Shown here: positions 27,954 to 39,213 of the stretch, one piece after another
Numbering within the stretch: position 1 is the first letter of the stretch
Layout of the letters: each line of letters opens with the position of its first letter
Source: CAVWCW01 sp963753615
Lineage (GTDB): Bacteria > Pseudomonadota > Gammaproteobacteria > Chromatiales > Chromatiaceae
Length of the DNA stretch: 64,000 bases
NCBI GenBank assembly: GCA_963753615.1
Contig: CAVWCW010000003.1
Span: forward strand, 372,001-436,000
Reading direction: 5' to 3'
Notes under the pieces: model-generated
The model's database searches: none
The model's input: the letters and a program-made list of their open reading frames with translations, nothing else
Told to the model about the DNA's origin: nothing
Position numbers and translations under genes: made by a program

Positions 27954-28098
27954 CAGCAAGGCAGCCATACGCCGCCGCAAGCGGGCCATGCGCCCCCTCG
28001 CCTGGATCACCGAATGGATGAAGACATGAAGCGAACGATGGTTCCTTCATTGCAGTACCTTAGTGTCAGAATCGAGCGGTCAACTGCTCTTTCCAGGG

Positions 28099-30330
28099 TT
28101 ACACCAACTCCGGATCGGTGAGGATCTCCACCAGGGCCGGGCCCGGGTAGGAGATGGCTTCGGCCAGGGCCGGTTCCAGTTGCTGCGGAGTGCTCACCCG
28201 CACCCCCAGGCCGCCGCAGCCGATGGCGAAGTCGGCGAAGTCCGGGTTTTGCAGGGAGGTCTGCCAGACCGGCCAGTTGCCGGCCCGCTGCTCCTTGGAG
28301 ATCTTGCCCAGCTCGTTGTTGTTGAGCAGCACATGGGTGATGTTCATGCCGTATTTGACCGCGGTGGTGAATTCCGCCAGGTACTGCCCCAAGCCGCCGT
28401 CGCCGCTGACCGCCAGCACCGGCCGGTCCTTATGCGCTTCCAGGCTTTGGGTGGCGGCCCAGGCCCCAAGGGCGGCGGGCAAGGCAAAGCCGATGGAACC
28501 CAGGTAGCCGGACATCAGGATGCGTTGGGCTTGGCACTCGAAGTAACGGCCGAAAGAATAGGTGTTGTTGCCCACGTCCACCGCGATCACCGCGTCCGGC
28601 GGGCACTGTCGCGACAGGGCGGCGAACACCAGGGCCGAATTCAAGCCCTGGCCGCGGTCGCGCTCGGCTCGGCGCTGTTTCTCCTGCCGCCACTGCTGCC
28701 GGCGTTCGGCCAGCCGGGGGCGCTGGTCTTCCGTGGTCAAGTTCGCCGGCAGGTGCTCCAGCAGGGCCCTGGCGGTGATCCCGATCTCGCCCCAAACCGG
28801 CACCTCCACCGGGTGAAACTTGCCCAGGGCCATGGCATCGAAGTCGACCTGGACAATCGGCTTGTCGGGGCTGATTCCGGTGTGGTTGGCGAACGAAGCG
28901 CCGAACACCAGCAGCAGGTCGGCCTGGCCCATGCAGGCGCTGGCCACGGGGGTGCCGCTACGCCCGAGCACGCCGGCGGCCAGGGGGTGGTCGTCGGCCA
29001 GCTGGCCCTTGGCCTTGAAGGTGGTGAGCACCGGCGCATGGAGCCGCTCCGCCAGCGCCAGCACTTCCGGCATGCGCTCGCGGGCCCCATAGCCGACGAT
29101 CACCGCCGGGCGCCGGCTGGCCGAGATCCGCGCCGCGGCCTGTTCCAGCGAGGCCTTTGCGGGGGCGATCTCGCTGCGCCCCAACCGCCCGTCGGGGCCG
29201 GAAGCGGCGCTGTCCGGTGCCGCCAGCTGCTGCACCTCGTCGGGAAAGATCAGGTGCGCTACGCTGCGCTCCACGCTGGCGTGCTTCAGCGCGAGGGTCA
29301 TCAGCTCGGCGTGCCGGCTGCCGGGCAGCACGGTTTGGCTAAAGTCCGCCACCGCCGAGAAGGCAGCGGCCAGATCGATTTCCTGGAAGGCCCCGGGCCC
29401 GAACACCTGGGTATTGACCTGGCCGGTCAGGGCGAGCACCGGAGCGCGGTCGACCTGGGCGTCCCAGAGGCCGGTCAGCAGGTTGGTGGCCCCGGGCCCG
29501 GCGATGCTCAGGCAGGCGGCGGGACGGCCCGAGAGCTTGGCGAAGCCGGAGCAGGCAAAGGCAGCGGCCCCTTCGTGGCGGATGCCGTAATAGGTCAGGT
29601 GCCCGGCCTCCTCCTGCTCGCGGATGGCGTCCGCCAGCCCGAGATTGGAGTGGCCGACCATGCCGAATACGCTGGTCACCCCCCAGTTGACCATGGTCTC
29701 CACCATCAGGTCGGAGACGCTGCGGGTGCGCTGGTCCGACTCCAGCACCTGGACGTAGACGCCGTCGTCGCGCTCTTCGACCGGAAAAGTCGCCACTCGA
29801 TCGCCGTGGCCGGCCGGGGACTCGCCGCTGAGCGGGTGGAACTCCCAGCCGTGCCAGGGGCAGCGCAGCCAGCAATCGTCGCCCTCGCACTCTATTGCGC
29901 CCTCGCCGAGGGGCCCGCCCTGATGCGGGCAGGCGTTTTCGAGCGCTCCATAGCGGCCTTGCAAGCGAGTCAGCGCCAGGGCTTGGGCGCCGGCCTGCAC
30001 CGCGCGCACCTCGCTGTCGGCCAGGGCCCCCGGCTCCGCTACCTGGTACCAGACCCGGCGTTGCCCTCGGTTCTCATCCAACGCCTCCTGGGTGATGCGC
30101 TTGTGGCTGCCGTCGCAGTAGGGTAGCTTGGCGGAGCGTTTGCACTGACAGAGGAAGTACTGGCCGTCCTTTTCCACCTGAAATTCCATCGGTTCCAGGC
30201 CGCTGCCCTGGTGGGAGCCGTCGCAGAATGGCTGCTTGGCGGAGCGACCGCAGCTGCAGAACCAGTAGGTCTTGCCGGTTTCCAATTGGACCGGGGCAGG
30301 GCGGGTGTCGGCGATTTTCGGCTGCGTCAT
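28099..30330 (-). CDS. Fusion: two CDGSH Fe-S motifs + Rieske domain + TPP-dependent pyruvate-oxidase-like enzyme
   Basis: 743 residues from the ATG at 30330 (MTQPKIADTRP). Residues about 20-45 hold CSCGRSAKQPFCDGSH and about 55-80 CQCKRSAKLPYCDGSH, two mitoNEET-type [2Fe-2S] CDGSH sites. A Rieske domain (about 95-185) has CPHQGGPL and CPWHGWEF as the CxH...CxxH cluster ligands. From about 195 to the end is a thiamine-diphosphate enzyme of the pyruvate oxidase/acetolactate synthase fold: catalytic Glu in RHEGAAAFACSG, GPGATNLLTGLWDAQ, GDGGLGQYLAEF and LNNNELG. The Fe-S part could pass electrons from 2-oxoacid oxidation. The exact substrate and electron acceptor are inference. A plus-strand promoter for gpgP lies upstream. 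Confidence 0.88.
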   Translation of the reverse strand: MTQPKIADTRPAPVQLETGKTYWFCSCGRSAKQPFCDGSHQGSGLEPMEFQVEKDGQYFLCQCKRSAKLPYCDGSHKRITQEALDENRGQRRVWYQVAEPGALADSEVRAVQAGAQALALTRLQGRYGALENACPHQGGPLGEGAIECEGDDCWLRCPWHGWEFHPLSGESPAGHGDRVATFPVEERDDGVYVQVLESDQRTRSVSDLMVETMVNWGVTSVFGMVGHSNLGLADAIREQEEAGHLTYYGIRHEGAAAFACSGFAKLSGRPAACLSIAGPGATNLLTGLWDAQVDRAPVLALTGQVNTQVFGPGAFQEIDLAAAFSAVADFSQTVLPGSRHAELMTLALKHASVERSVAHLIFPDEVQQLAAPDSAASGPDGRLGRSEIAPAKASLEQAAARISASRRPAVIVGYGARERMPEVLALAERLHAPVLTTFKAKGQLADDHPLAAGVLGRSGTPVASACMGQADLLLVFGASFANHTGISPDKPIVQVDFDAMALGKFHPVEVPVWGEIGITARALLEHLPANLTTEDQRPRLAERRQQWRQEKQRRAERDRGQGLNSALVFAALSRQCPPDAVIAVDVGNNTYSFGRYFECQAQRILMSGYLGSIGFALPAALGAWAATQSLEAHKDRPVLAVSGDGGLGQYLAEFTTAVKYGMNITHVLLNNNELGKISKEQRAGNWPVWQTSLQNPDFADFAIGCGGLGVRVSTPQQLEPALAEAISYPGPALVEILTDPELV

Positions 30331-30447
30331 CCTGGATTCCGGGCGGTGGGGGGTGGTTGGAACCAAGCATAGGCCAATCGGTGGTCACTTGCCGGGACTG
30401 GCGGCGGGCCCGATGAGGACGGGGAAGAATTGCCATTCTCGGCTTGC

Positions 30448-30532
30448 GTCGGCCCAGTTTCCAGGCTGCCCAATTTTGAGCCGCTTCGTGTAACCAAAAA
30501 CGGCGGGGCATCCTGTCTCGCATGGGAAGCTG
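30448..30532 (+). repeat. Dispersed ~100-bp intergenic repeat, copy 1 (divergent)
   Basis: It ends GGGGCATCCTGTCTCGCATG then GGAAGC. This is related to TGGCATCCTGACCCGCACGG then GAAACGC at 50897-50922 and, inverted, to the 42893-43015 copy. It also shares the preceding block (GTTTCC...TTTTGAG...CCAAAAACGGC). It is intergenic between the TPP-enzyme gene and gpgP. Confidence 0.5.
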
Positions 30533-30560
30533 TTAACTAAGGGTCTGACTGCGAGATAAT
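30533..30560 (+). promoter_or_regulatory. Candidate sigma70 promoter of gpgP
   Basis: TTAACT (30533-30538) and GATAAT (30555-30560) are separated by 16 bp, placing a start near 30567, about 47 bp before the gpgP ATG. This is a reading of consensus similarity only. Confidence 0.4.
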
Positions 30561-30613
30561 GAATCGGCCCGGCCCCCCTATGGACCAGAGCCTACCCGGC
30601 CTTCGGTTTGACT

Positions 30614-31507
30614 ATGACCTTATCGCGATTTACCAGGCCCAGGCTGCCGCTGCTGGTGTTTACCGACCTCGACGGCACCCTGCTGGACCACGACGATTAC
30701 GGCTTCGCCCCGGCGCTGCCCGCTCTGGAGCGTTTGCGAGCGGCCGTGGTGCCATTGATTCCCACCACCAGCAAGACGCTGGCCGAGATGGGGCCCCTGA
30801 ATCGGGCCCTTGGCAATCGGCATCCTTGCATCGTCGAGAACGGCAGCGCTATTTGTGTGCCCGAGGGGTACTTTCCGGGGTTGGAGGACGGCGAGCTGGA
30901 TGCCGAATACCGGGTGCTGCGCCTGGCCCCAGCCTATGGCGAGATTCTGGATGTGCTATTGCGGCTGCGCCGGGAAGGCGGGTACCGCTTTCGCGGCTTT
31001 GCCGACATGAGCGATGCCGAAGTGGCTGCGGATACCGGGCTGGCTTTGGACCAGGCGACACTGGCGCGCCGGCGCCTGTGCTCAGAGCCACTACGCTGGC
31101 AAGATTCCCGGGCTGCGTTGGAGCGTTTCGCCCGGGACCTGGAGGCGGCTGGCCTGCACCTGACCCGGGGCGGCCGCTATCAACACGTGCTGGCGGCGGT
31201 GGACAAGGCCGACGCGATGGTCCGGCTGCAAGGGCTCTATCGCCGGGAGGGTTGGCGTGGCTTTCTCAACCTGGCCCTGGGTGACAGTCCGAATGATCTT
31301 TCCCTGCTGCAGGCTGCGGATCTTGCGGTTGTCATCCCCCGCAAGGACGGCGGACGGTTGGAGTTGGATACCGGCAAACGGGTGATTGATGCCCCCGAGC
31401 CGGGCCCGGCGGGCTGGAATCGGGTGGTGCTGGAGCTGATTCAGGAGTTGGAACATCACCAAGACGCAGCTGTTGGGTTCGACCCTAGGGGCGCATTGAA
31501 CGGGTAA
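30614..31507 (+). CDS. HAD-family glucosyl/mannosyl-3-phosphoglycerate phosphatase
   Basis: 297 residues from the ATG at 30614 (MTLSRFTRPR). HAD-IIB (MpgP/GpgP) phosphatase: motif I VFTDLDGTLLDHDDY, motif II PTTSKTLAEM, cap domain about 90-200, motif III Lys in AVDKADAM, and motif IV LALGDSPNDLSLL. It removes the phosphate from glucosyl- or mannosyl-3-phosphoglycerate, releasing a glycosylglycerate compatible solute. The synthase gene gpgS follows 178 bp downstream, so the glucosyl form is the better guess; the sugar cannot be read from this protein alone. Confidence 0.85.
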   Translation: MTLSRFTRPRLPLLVFTDLDGTLLDHDDYGFAPALPALERLRAAVVPLIPTTSKTLAEMGPLNRALGNRHPCIVENGSAICVPEGYFPGLEDGELDAEYRVLRLAPAYGEILDVLLRLRREGGYRFRGFADMSDAEVAADTGLALDQATLARRRLCSEPLRWQDSRAALERFARDLEAAGLHLTRGGRYQHVLAAVDKADAMVRLQGLYRREGWRGFLNLALGDSPNDLSLLQAADLAVVIPRKDGGRLELDTGKRVIDAPEPGPAGWNRVVLELIQELEHHQDAAVGFDPRGALNG

Positions 31508-31685
31508 CCGTTAACTTGGTAACAACCAGAAAGGGTATAAGATGTCGGGTTTGTGCCGGCCAGGAGCGGCCGGCCGCGGCTCGGTGCGCCGGGAAAGCCG
31601 TTCGCGGGCGTGGCCCGCGAGCGGCGCATCGAATCCCTTGGCCTGGATGCAAGGTATTTGATTGCCGGATCAATTAGGAGACCCT

Positions 31686-32897
31686 ATGTCGGACTTTTTC
31701 CAAAACGGGGTAATCACGACCCTGCACAAGCTGCGCGACCGCCCGATCGAGAGTATCGAGGAGGAGCTGAGCGAGTTCGGCCGGCGCCGCCCTATGGCCT
31801 TGATTCTGCCCAGCCTATATTCGGAGCTGGAGGGCGAGGCCCTGCCCAGGATCGTCGAGGCGCTGCGCCAGGCCAACTACATAGATCATATTATCGTCGG
31901 TCTCGACCGGGCGGACGCGGCCCAGTTCGCTCATGCGCGGAAGTTCTTCGGCCGGTTGCCCCAGCAGACGCATTTGCTGTGGAACGACGGCCCGCGCCTG
32001 CGCGCGCTGGACGAGCAGCTCAAGGCGGAAGACCTGTCGCCGCCGCAGCCCGGCAAGGGGCGCAATGTGTGGTTCTGCTTCGGCTACGCCCTGGCCTTGG
32101 AGCGTTGCGAGGCGATTGCCCTGCATGACTGCGACATCCTCACCTACGATCGCTCGCTACCGGCGCGCCTTTTCTATCCAGTGGCGCACCCGGGTTTCGG
32201 CTTCGAATTCTGCAAGGGCTATTACCCCCGTATTCACGGTGACCGCCTAAGCGGCCGCCTGACCCGGCTGTTCGTCACCCCGTTGGTACGGGCCTTGAAG
32301 AAGGTCGTGGGGCCCCTGGACTACCTCGAGTTCATGGATAGTTTCCGCTACTCGCTGTCCGGCGAGTTTTCCATGCGAGCCGATTTCGTGCGCCAAGTGC
32401 GCATTCCGGGCGACTGGGGGCTGGAGGTAGGGGTGCTTTCCGAGGTCTACCGCAACCTCTCGCGCAAGCAGGTGTGCCAGGTGGACATCGCCGACGAGTA
32501 CGACCACAAGCACCAGACCCTGTCCAAGGAAGACGCCGACAGCGGCCTCTCGCGCATGAGCGTGGAGATCGCCAACTCCCTATACCGCAAGCTCTCTACC
32601 GAAGGGATCACCCTCGGAATGCAGGAGATTCGGGCAATCAAGGCCAGCTACTTCCGTATCGCTCTGGACTGTATCGAACAATACTGCTTCGATGCACGCA
32701 TCAACGGCCTAAGCTTCGATCGCCACGCCGAGGAGGGCAGTGTGGATCTTTTTACCCAGAGCATCCTGCGGGCCGGAGAGCTGTTTGTGGACAACCCCAT
32801 GGAGCAGCCCTTTATCTCCAACTGGAACCGGGTGTTCAGCGCCATCCCGAACTTTGGCCGTGAACTGCATGCGGCGGTGGCGGCCGACGTCGTCTAG
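31686..32897 (+). CDS. gpgS: Glucosyl-3-phosphoglycerate synthase (GT81)
   Basis: 403 residues. Transfers glucose from a nucleotide-sugar to 3-phosphoglycerate. Key features are ALILPSLYSELEGEALPRIV, HIIVGLDRADA, GKGRNVWFCFGYAL, the metal-binding ALHDCDILTYDR (DxD), and GEFSMRADFVRQVRIPGDWG then LEVGVLSEVYRNL. The ATG at 31686 has AGGAG seven bases upstream; an earlier in-frame ATG at 31662 lacks one. With the upstream phosphatase it makes glucosylglycerate, a solute known from halophiles, thermophiles and nitrogen-limited bacteria. Its TAG stop overlaps the stop of the convergent gene within a single CTAG. Confidence 0.92.
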   Translation: MSDFFQNGVITTLHKLRDRPIESIEEELSEFGRRRPMALILPSLYSELEGEALPRIVEALRQANYIDHIIVGLDRADAAQFAHARKFFGRLPQQTHLLWNDGPRLRALDEQLKAEDLSPPQPGKGRNVWFCFGYALALERCEAIALHDCDILTYDRSLPARLFYPVAHPGFGFEFCKGYYPRIHGDRLSGRLTRLFVTPLVRALKKVVGPLDYLEFMDSFRYSLSGEFSMRADFVRQVRIPGDWGLEVGVLSEVYRNLSRKQVCQVDIADEYDHKHQTLSKEDADSGLSRMSVEIANSLYRKLSTEGITLGMQEIRAIKASYFRIALDCIEQYCFDARINGLSFDRHAEEGSVDLFTQSILRAGELFVDNPMEQPFISNWNRVFSAIPNFGRELHAAVAADVV

Positions 32898-33616
32898 CTC
32901 GGTTCCAGCACCTGTTCCAACACTTTCCGGCTGCGCGGGATGTCCAGGCCTGCGCCGTCCGCGACCGCCTTCAGGGTTGCTGCGAAAGCGCCCCGGGCCG
33001 CCGGGGTGGGGGTCTGCTCGAAGCATTCCTCGAAAACATGGGTCAGCGAGCCAATCAGCTGCAGCATCGCCGCGGAAGGTTCCTCAGCGGGGGATGGCTC
33101 GGGCGCCTGAGCGGTTGCCAGCGCCGCGGTCATCAGCCCGCAAGCCTCCGCCAGGCGGCTGGCCTCCTGATACAAACGGTCCAGATAGCGCGCCGAATAG
33201 CTGCGTCCCATCTCGTCCTGGGCCTCCAATGTCTCCAGCAGGGCAGGCTCCTGATCCTGCGGGATCTCCCCTAACTTCGCAGCCAGTTCCCTGGCTACCC
33301 GGTCGACGGCCTGCAATGCCGATAGATCCACCGCGGGCGGCGCCGGCGCCGCCGCGGGTTGCCCGGCCTCCGCTGCGCGGAACGCGGACAACTCGTACTC
33401 CAGCGCCCCGACGAAGATGCGCCGGCCCTCGACGTCGCCGATCTTGCGCTTCTGGAGCTTTTTGGAAATGGCAGACTTCTCCTGGTCTGACAGCCGCCAA
33501 GGCTCTACGAAATGCTCCCCCTTGGCCCCCAGAGTCGCTTTGTCCGACTTTGCGGTACCAAGCGAAAGTCGCCGCAGCGGCTTGCACGGCAACGGCTCGA
33601 AATTGTGGTCCAGCAT
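32894..33616 (-). CDS. Hypothetical helical protein
   Basis: 240 residues from the ATG at 33616 (MLDHNFEPLPCKPLRRLSLG); another ATG at 33643 would add nine. A basic N-terminal region includes KLQKRKIGDVEGRRIFVGAL. An Ala/Pro-rich linker (about 85-105) leads to an Ala/Glu-rich alpha-helical C-terminal half. It has no signal peptide and no recognised family. It is convergent with gpgS, sharing the CTAG at the stops. Confidence 0.6.
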   Translation of the reverse strand: MLDHNFEPLPCKPLRRLSLGTAKSDKATLGAKGEHFVEPWRLSDQEKSAISKKLQKRKIGDVEGRRIFVGALEYELSAFRAAEAGQPAAAPAPPAVDLSALQAVDRVARELAAKLGEIPQDQEPALLETLEAQDEMGRSYSARYLDRLYQEASRLAEACGLMTAALATAQAPEPSPAEEPSAAMLQLIGSLTHVFEECFEQTPTPAARGAFAATLKAVADGAGLDIPRSRKVLEQVLEPS

Positions 33617-33702
33617 GATTGAAGCCCTCGTTGTGTTGGACAATAGAGCCGCTCGATGCTGCAGAAGCGGTGGATTGAATCGATACGCTACTTCGACGAT
33701 TC

Positions 33703-33733
33703 GTAGGGCGGAAAAGCGTAGCGCCTTCCGCCG
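33703..33733 (-). repeat. REP-like palindrome GTAGGGCGGAAAAGCGTAGCG...
   Basis: It contains GGCGGAA ... TTCCGCC around AAAGCGTAGCGCC, the layout of the GTAGGGCGGATAAGCGCAGCGCATCCGCC-type elements scattered in gammaproteobacterial genomes. It lies just past the stop of the zinc-ribbon gene and may also act as its terminator. Confidence 0.55.
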
Positions 33734-33734
33734 T

Positions 33735-33932
33735 TTAACCCCTCCCTGCCCAGGCCCGGGTGACCCTTTCTCCCCGAACCCCGGCGAACTGCACCGGACC
33801 GGGCGCCAGTACCCGGCGGGTTACGCATTGCTCTTGTCTGCAGACGGCACATCGGTACCAGGTTTGTTGGCAGTTGCCGGCGGTTTCCTGTTTCTCCTGA
33901 GACATCGACGAGTGGCAGCGGGTGCAGTGCAT
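33735..33932 (-). CDS. Small zinc-ribbon-like protein
   Basis: 65 residues from the ATG at 33932. MHCTRCHSSM and WYRCAVCRQEQC form a C-x2-C ... C-x2-C pair about 25 residues apart, as in zinc ribbons; TRCH could in principle also be read as a CxxCH haem motif, but there is no signal peptide. It starts 66 bp downstream of the nrdB stop on the same strand and may be the last gene of the nrd transcript. Function is unknown. Confidence 0.6.
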   Translation of the reverse strand: MHCTRCHSSMSQEKQETAGNCQQTWYRCAVCRQEQCVTRRVLAPGPVQFAGVRGERVTRAWAGRG

Positions 33933-33997
33933 GGCGGTGGCCTCGATTGGATGTTGGATTGGTCTGGGTGCGGGCACCCCGACCGGCGGGCTGGGGC

Positions 33998-35305
33998 TCA
34001 GTCCCAGCTCAATGCGCCTCCGGTCTGATACTCGGTGACGCGGGTTTCGAAGAAGTTCTTTTCCTTTTTCAGATCCAGCACTTCCGACATCCAGGGGAAG
34101 GGGTTGCCGGCGCCGGGATACTGCTCGGACAGCCCGATCTGGGTGCACCGGCGATTGGCGATGAACTGCAAGTATTCTTCGAACATCTTGGCGTTGAGGC
34201 CGAGTACGCCGCGGGGCATGGTGTCGTGGGCGTATTCGGTCTCCAGTTCGACGGCCTCGCGGATCATGTCGATGAGCTCCTGCTTGAACTCGGGGGTCCA
34301 GAGGTGGGGGTTTTCGATCTTGATCTGGTTGATGACGTCGATGCCGAAGTTCATGTGCATCGACTCGTCGCGGAGGATGTATTGGAACTGTTCGGCAGTG
34401 CCGGTCATCTTGTTGCGCCGGCCCATGCTGAGCACCTGGGTGAAGCCGACGTAGAAGAAGATGCCTTCGAAGATGACGTAAAAGGCGACCAGTTCGCGCA
34501 GCAGCCTTTGGTCGTTCTCCGGGGTGCCGGTGTTGAAGTGGGGGTCTGCCAGGTACTGGGTGTAGGGCAGGGCCCATTCGGCCTTCTTCGCCACCGCCGG
34601 CACTTCGCGGTACATGTTGAAGATCTCGCCCTCGTCCAGGCCCAGGGATTCCACCGCGTACTGGTAGGCGTGGGTGTGCAGGGCCTCTTCGAACGCCTGG
34701 CGCAGCAGGTACTGGCGGCACTCCGGATTGGAGATGTGGCGGTAGACGGCGAGCACCAGGTTGTTGGCGACCAGGGAGTCGGCGGTGGAGAAAAAGCCGA
34801 GGTTGCGCTTGATGATGGTGCGCTCGTCCTCGGTCAGCCCATTGGGGCTCTTCCAGAGGGCGATGTCGGCGTTCATGTTGATCTCTTGCGGCATCCAGTG
34901 GTTGGCGCAGCCGTCGAGATATTTCTGCCAGGCCCACTCGTACTTGAAGGGCACCAGTTGGTTGAGGTCGGCGCGGCAATTGATGATGCGTTTGTCATCC
35001 ACCTGGACCCGGCCGGCGCCCATTTCCAGGTTCTCCAAGCCGGTGGCGCCACCTTCGGCGTGGGCGTCGAACTCGTGCCCGGCCGGGGCCGCGGCGGGGT
35101 CGGGGTTTACCACCGGAGCGGCGCCGGCGGTGGCCATCAGGGTGTCGTTGCTGACCAACCCGTCGCCGGGGCGGAGCTGGACTTTGGCGGCGAGCCCGCG
35201 GGCGGTTTCCACCGCCTCGTCAGCGGCCTCGGCTGGCGGCATCTCGCCCGCTGGCGCGGGTTTGGGGGCGGTGTTTCCGCTCAGCGGGTCGTCCCAGTTC
35301 AGCAT
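33998..35305 (-). CDS. nrdB: Class Ia ribonucleotide reductase beta subunit
   Basis: 435 residues. Di-iron tyrosyl-radical subunit of aerobic RNR. Iron ligands and radical Tyr are seen in EEALHTHAYQY (E-x2-H-x3-Y) and RDESMHMNFG. FEGIFFYVGF and the C-terminal FFETRVTEYQTGGALSWD tail (NrdA contact) are intact. The first 95 residues are an Ala/Pro/Gly-rich extension not found in short NrdB proteins. The ATG at 35305 has AGGAG nine bases upstream. It follows nrdA by 157 bp and is presumably co-transcribed. Confidence 0.96.
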   Translation of the reverse strand: MLNWDDPLSGNTAPKPAPAGEMPPAEAADEAVETARGLAAKVQLRPGDGLVSNDTLMATAGAAPVVNPDPAAAPAGHEFDAHAEGGATGLENLEMGAGRVQVDDKRIINCRADLNQLVPFKYEWAWQKYLDGCANHWMPQEINMNADIALWKSPNGLTEDERTIIKRNLGFFSTADSLVANNLVLAVYRHISNPECRQYLLRQAFEEALHTHAYQYAVESLGLDEGEIFNMYREVPAVAKKAEWALPYTQYLADPHFNTGTPENDQRLLRELVAFYVIFEGIFFYVGFTQVLSMGRRNKMTGTAEQFQYILRDESMHMNFGIDVINQIKIENPHLWTPEFKQELIDMIREAVELETEYAHDTMPRGVLGLNAKMFEEYLQFIANRRCTQIGLSEQYPGAGNPFPWMSEVLDLKKEKNFFETRVTEYQTGGALSWD

Positions 35306-35462
35306 CTTTTGGTCTCCTGTTTTCGTTGTGGCGGCGGCTTGCGGGCCGCCTTTATAGATATTCGGTCAAACCGGAGGTGAGGCGAGCCATCCATGGCCAA
35401 ACAGCAGTCCGTTCACCATCTGCACAGTGCCCCACCTTGACTACTCGTTGCAGTAGGTGCGC

Positions 35463-38345
<2,883 letters not shown>

Positions 38346-38423
38346 GGATTCTCCTGAAGATTCTTTTGGTGGTGGAAAGCGCAGCCCGCAGTAGAGCTAG
38401 GGATGCGAAGCGATCTCGTTTCA

Positions 38424-38472
38424 AGCACAATATATACGCAGACAGGGAGATGTCAACCACAATATGTTGTGT
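38424..38472 (-). promoter_or_regulatory. Tandem NrdR boxes upstream of nrdA
   Basis: Two sites, CACAATATATACGC (38426-38439) and CACAATATGTTGTG (38458-38471), resemble the NrdR consensus acaCAATATATwGtgt. Their starts are 32 bp apart, about three helical turns, as required for NrdR oligomer binding. They lie 80-127 bp upstream of the nrdA start. Confidence 0.8.
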
Positions 38473-38480
38473 ATATCCTC

Positions 38481-38589
38481 TGTGGATAAGGTGTGCAATC
38501 TGTGGGCGGGCTGTGGATGAAATCGGCTCTCGCCCCGGCCTTTGACAAGAAATCAGGGGGTTAGCAGGCGTGCTGGAAGCTGTGGATGA
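38481..38589 (-). promoter_or_regulatory. DnaA-box cluster upstream of nrdA
   Basis: TGTGGATAA at 38481-38489 is a perfect DnaA box (TTATCCACA on the other strand). TGTGGATGA at 38512-38520 and 38581-38589 each differ by one base. DnaA boxes in the nrdAB promoter are known from E. coli, where they link dNTP supply to replication. Confidence 0.7.
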
Positions 38590-38722
38590 GCTAGCGGCGA
38601 TGGCTGTCGAAGCCAGGTTCATTTGCCGGCAATCGTCCGGCTTCGGTGGGATCGAGGCGGCTAGAGGAGGGGTAAAGGTCGCCGAAGCCCTCGTTGTCTC
38701 TACTGATGCAACGGATGGTCAT

Positions 38723-38742
38723 GCATAAGCACTGGCTTATGC
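38723..38742. promoter_or_regulatory. Inverted repeat GCATAAGC-actg-GCTTATGC (operator candidate)
   Basis: Perfect 8-bp arms with a 4-nt spacer, 48 bp before the ATG at 38790 and not followed by a T tract. It could be a regulator operator for the small membrane protein gene. Confidence 0.4.
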
Positions 38743-38789
38743 GCTAATATGGGTGCGGTAACCCCGTCTCGGTAGAGGAAAACCCCTGG

Positions 38790-39116
38790 ATGAGCGAAGG
38801 CAAGAAATCCAAATTACTTTCGGGTGCGAAGGTCGGCCTCGGTATGGCCGCCTGGGCAACCAGCTTGATGGCCATCTTCATTCCCTTGCTCAGCGACTAC
38901 GGGATTTGGATGGCCTTGCTGCTGGCCGCCATGCACGGCATGCTGGGCGGCATAATATTGCCGATTTTGACCATGCTCACGAGCCTGGTGAATATCTTTT
39001 TGCTGAGCCCTGTGAGCTCGATGAGCTTAACTTCGATCATCGTCACTTCCCTGCTGATGCTGGCCTCGGGGTTCGGCGTCAAGCACGCGCTAAAGTCCCG
39101 ATTATTGGGTCGGTGA
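38790..39116 (+). CDS. Small membrane protein of unknown function
   Basis: 108 residues with three predicted transmembrane helices (about 12-34, 38-66, 76-98) after a basic start MSEGKKSKLLSGAK; the C terminus is also basic (KHALKSRLLGR). No family is recognised. An inverted repeat lies 48 bp upstream. A GAGGA sequence lies about 13 bp before the ATG. Confidence 0.65.
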   Translation: MSEGKKSKLLSGAKVGLGMAAWATSLMAIFIPLLSDYGIWMALLLAAMHGMLGGIILPILTMLTSLVNIFLLSPVSSMSLTSIIVTSLLMLASGFGVKHALKSRLLGR

Positions 39117-39213
39117 GACACCAGGCAGGCGATGGCTGCGTCTGGTTTCCCGCCGTCGGGGCAAAGCGCGAAAAGGCGCGGCGAGACAACCTGATCAAAA
39201 GGGCTTTTGGGGT

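Noticed and set aside
31516..31541. TTGGTA ... TATAAG as a gpgS promoter
   Set aside because: Spacing is only 14 bp, too short for a normal sigma70 promoter.
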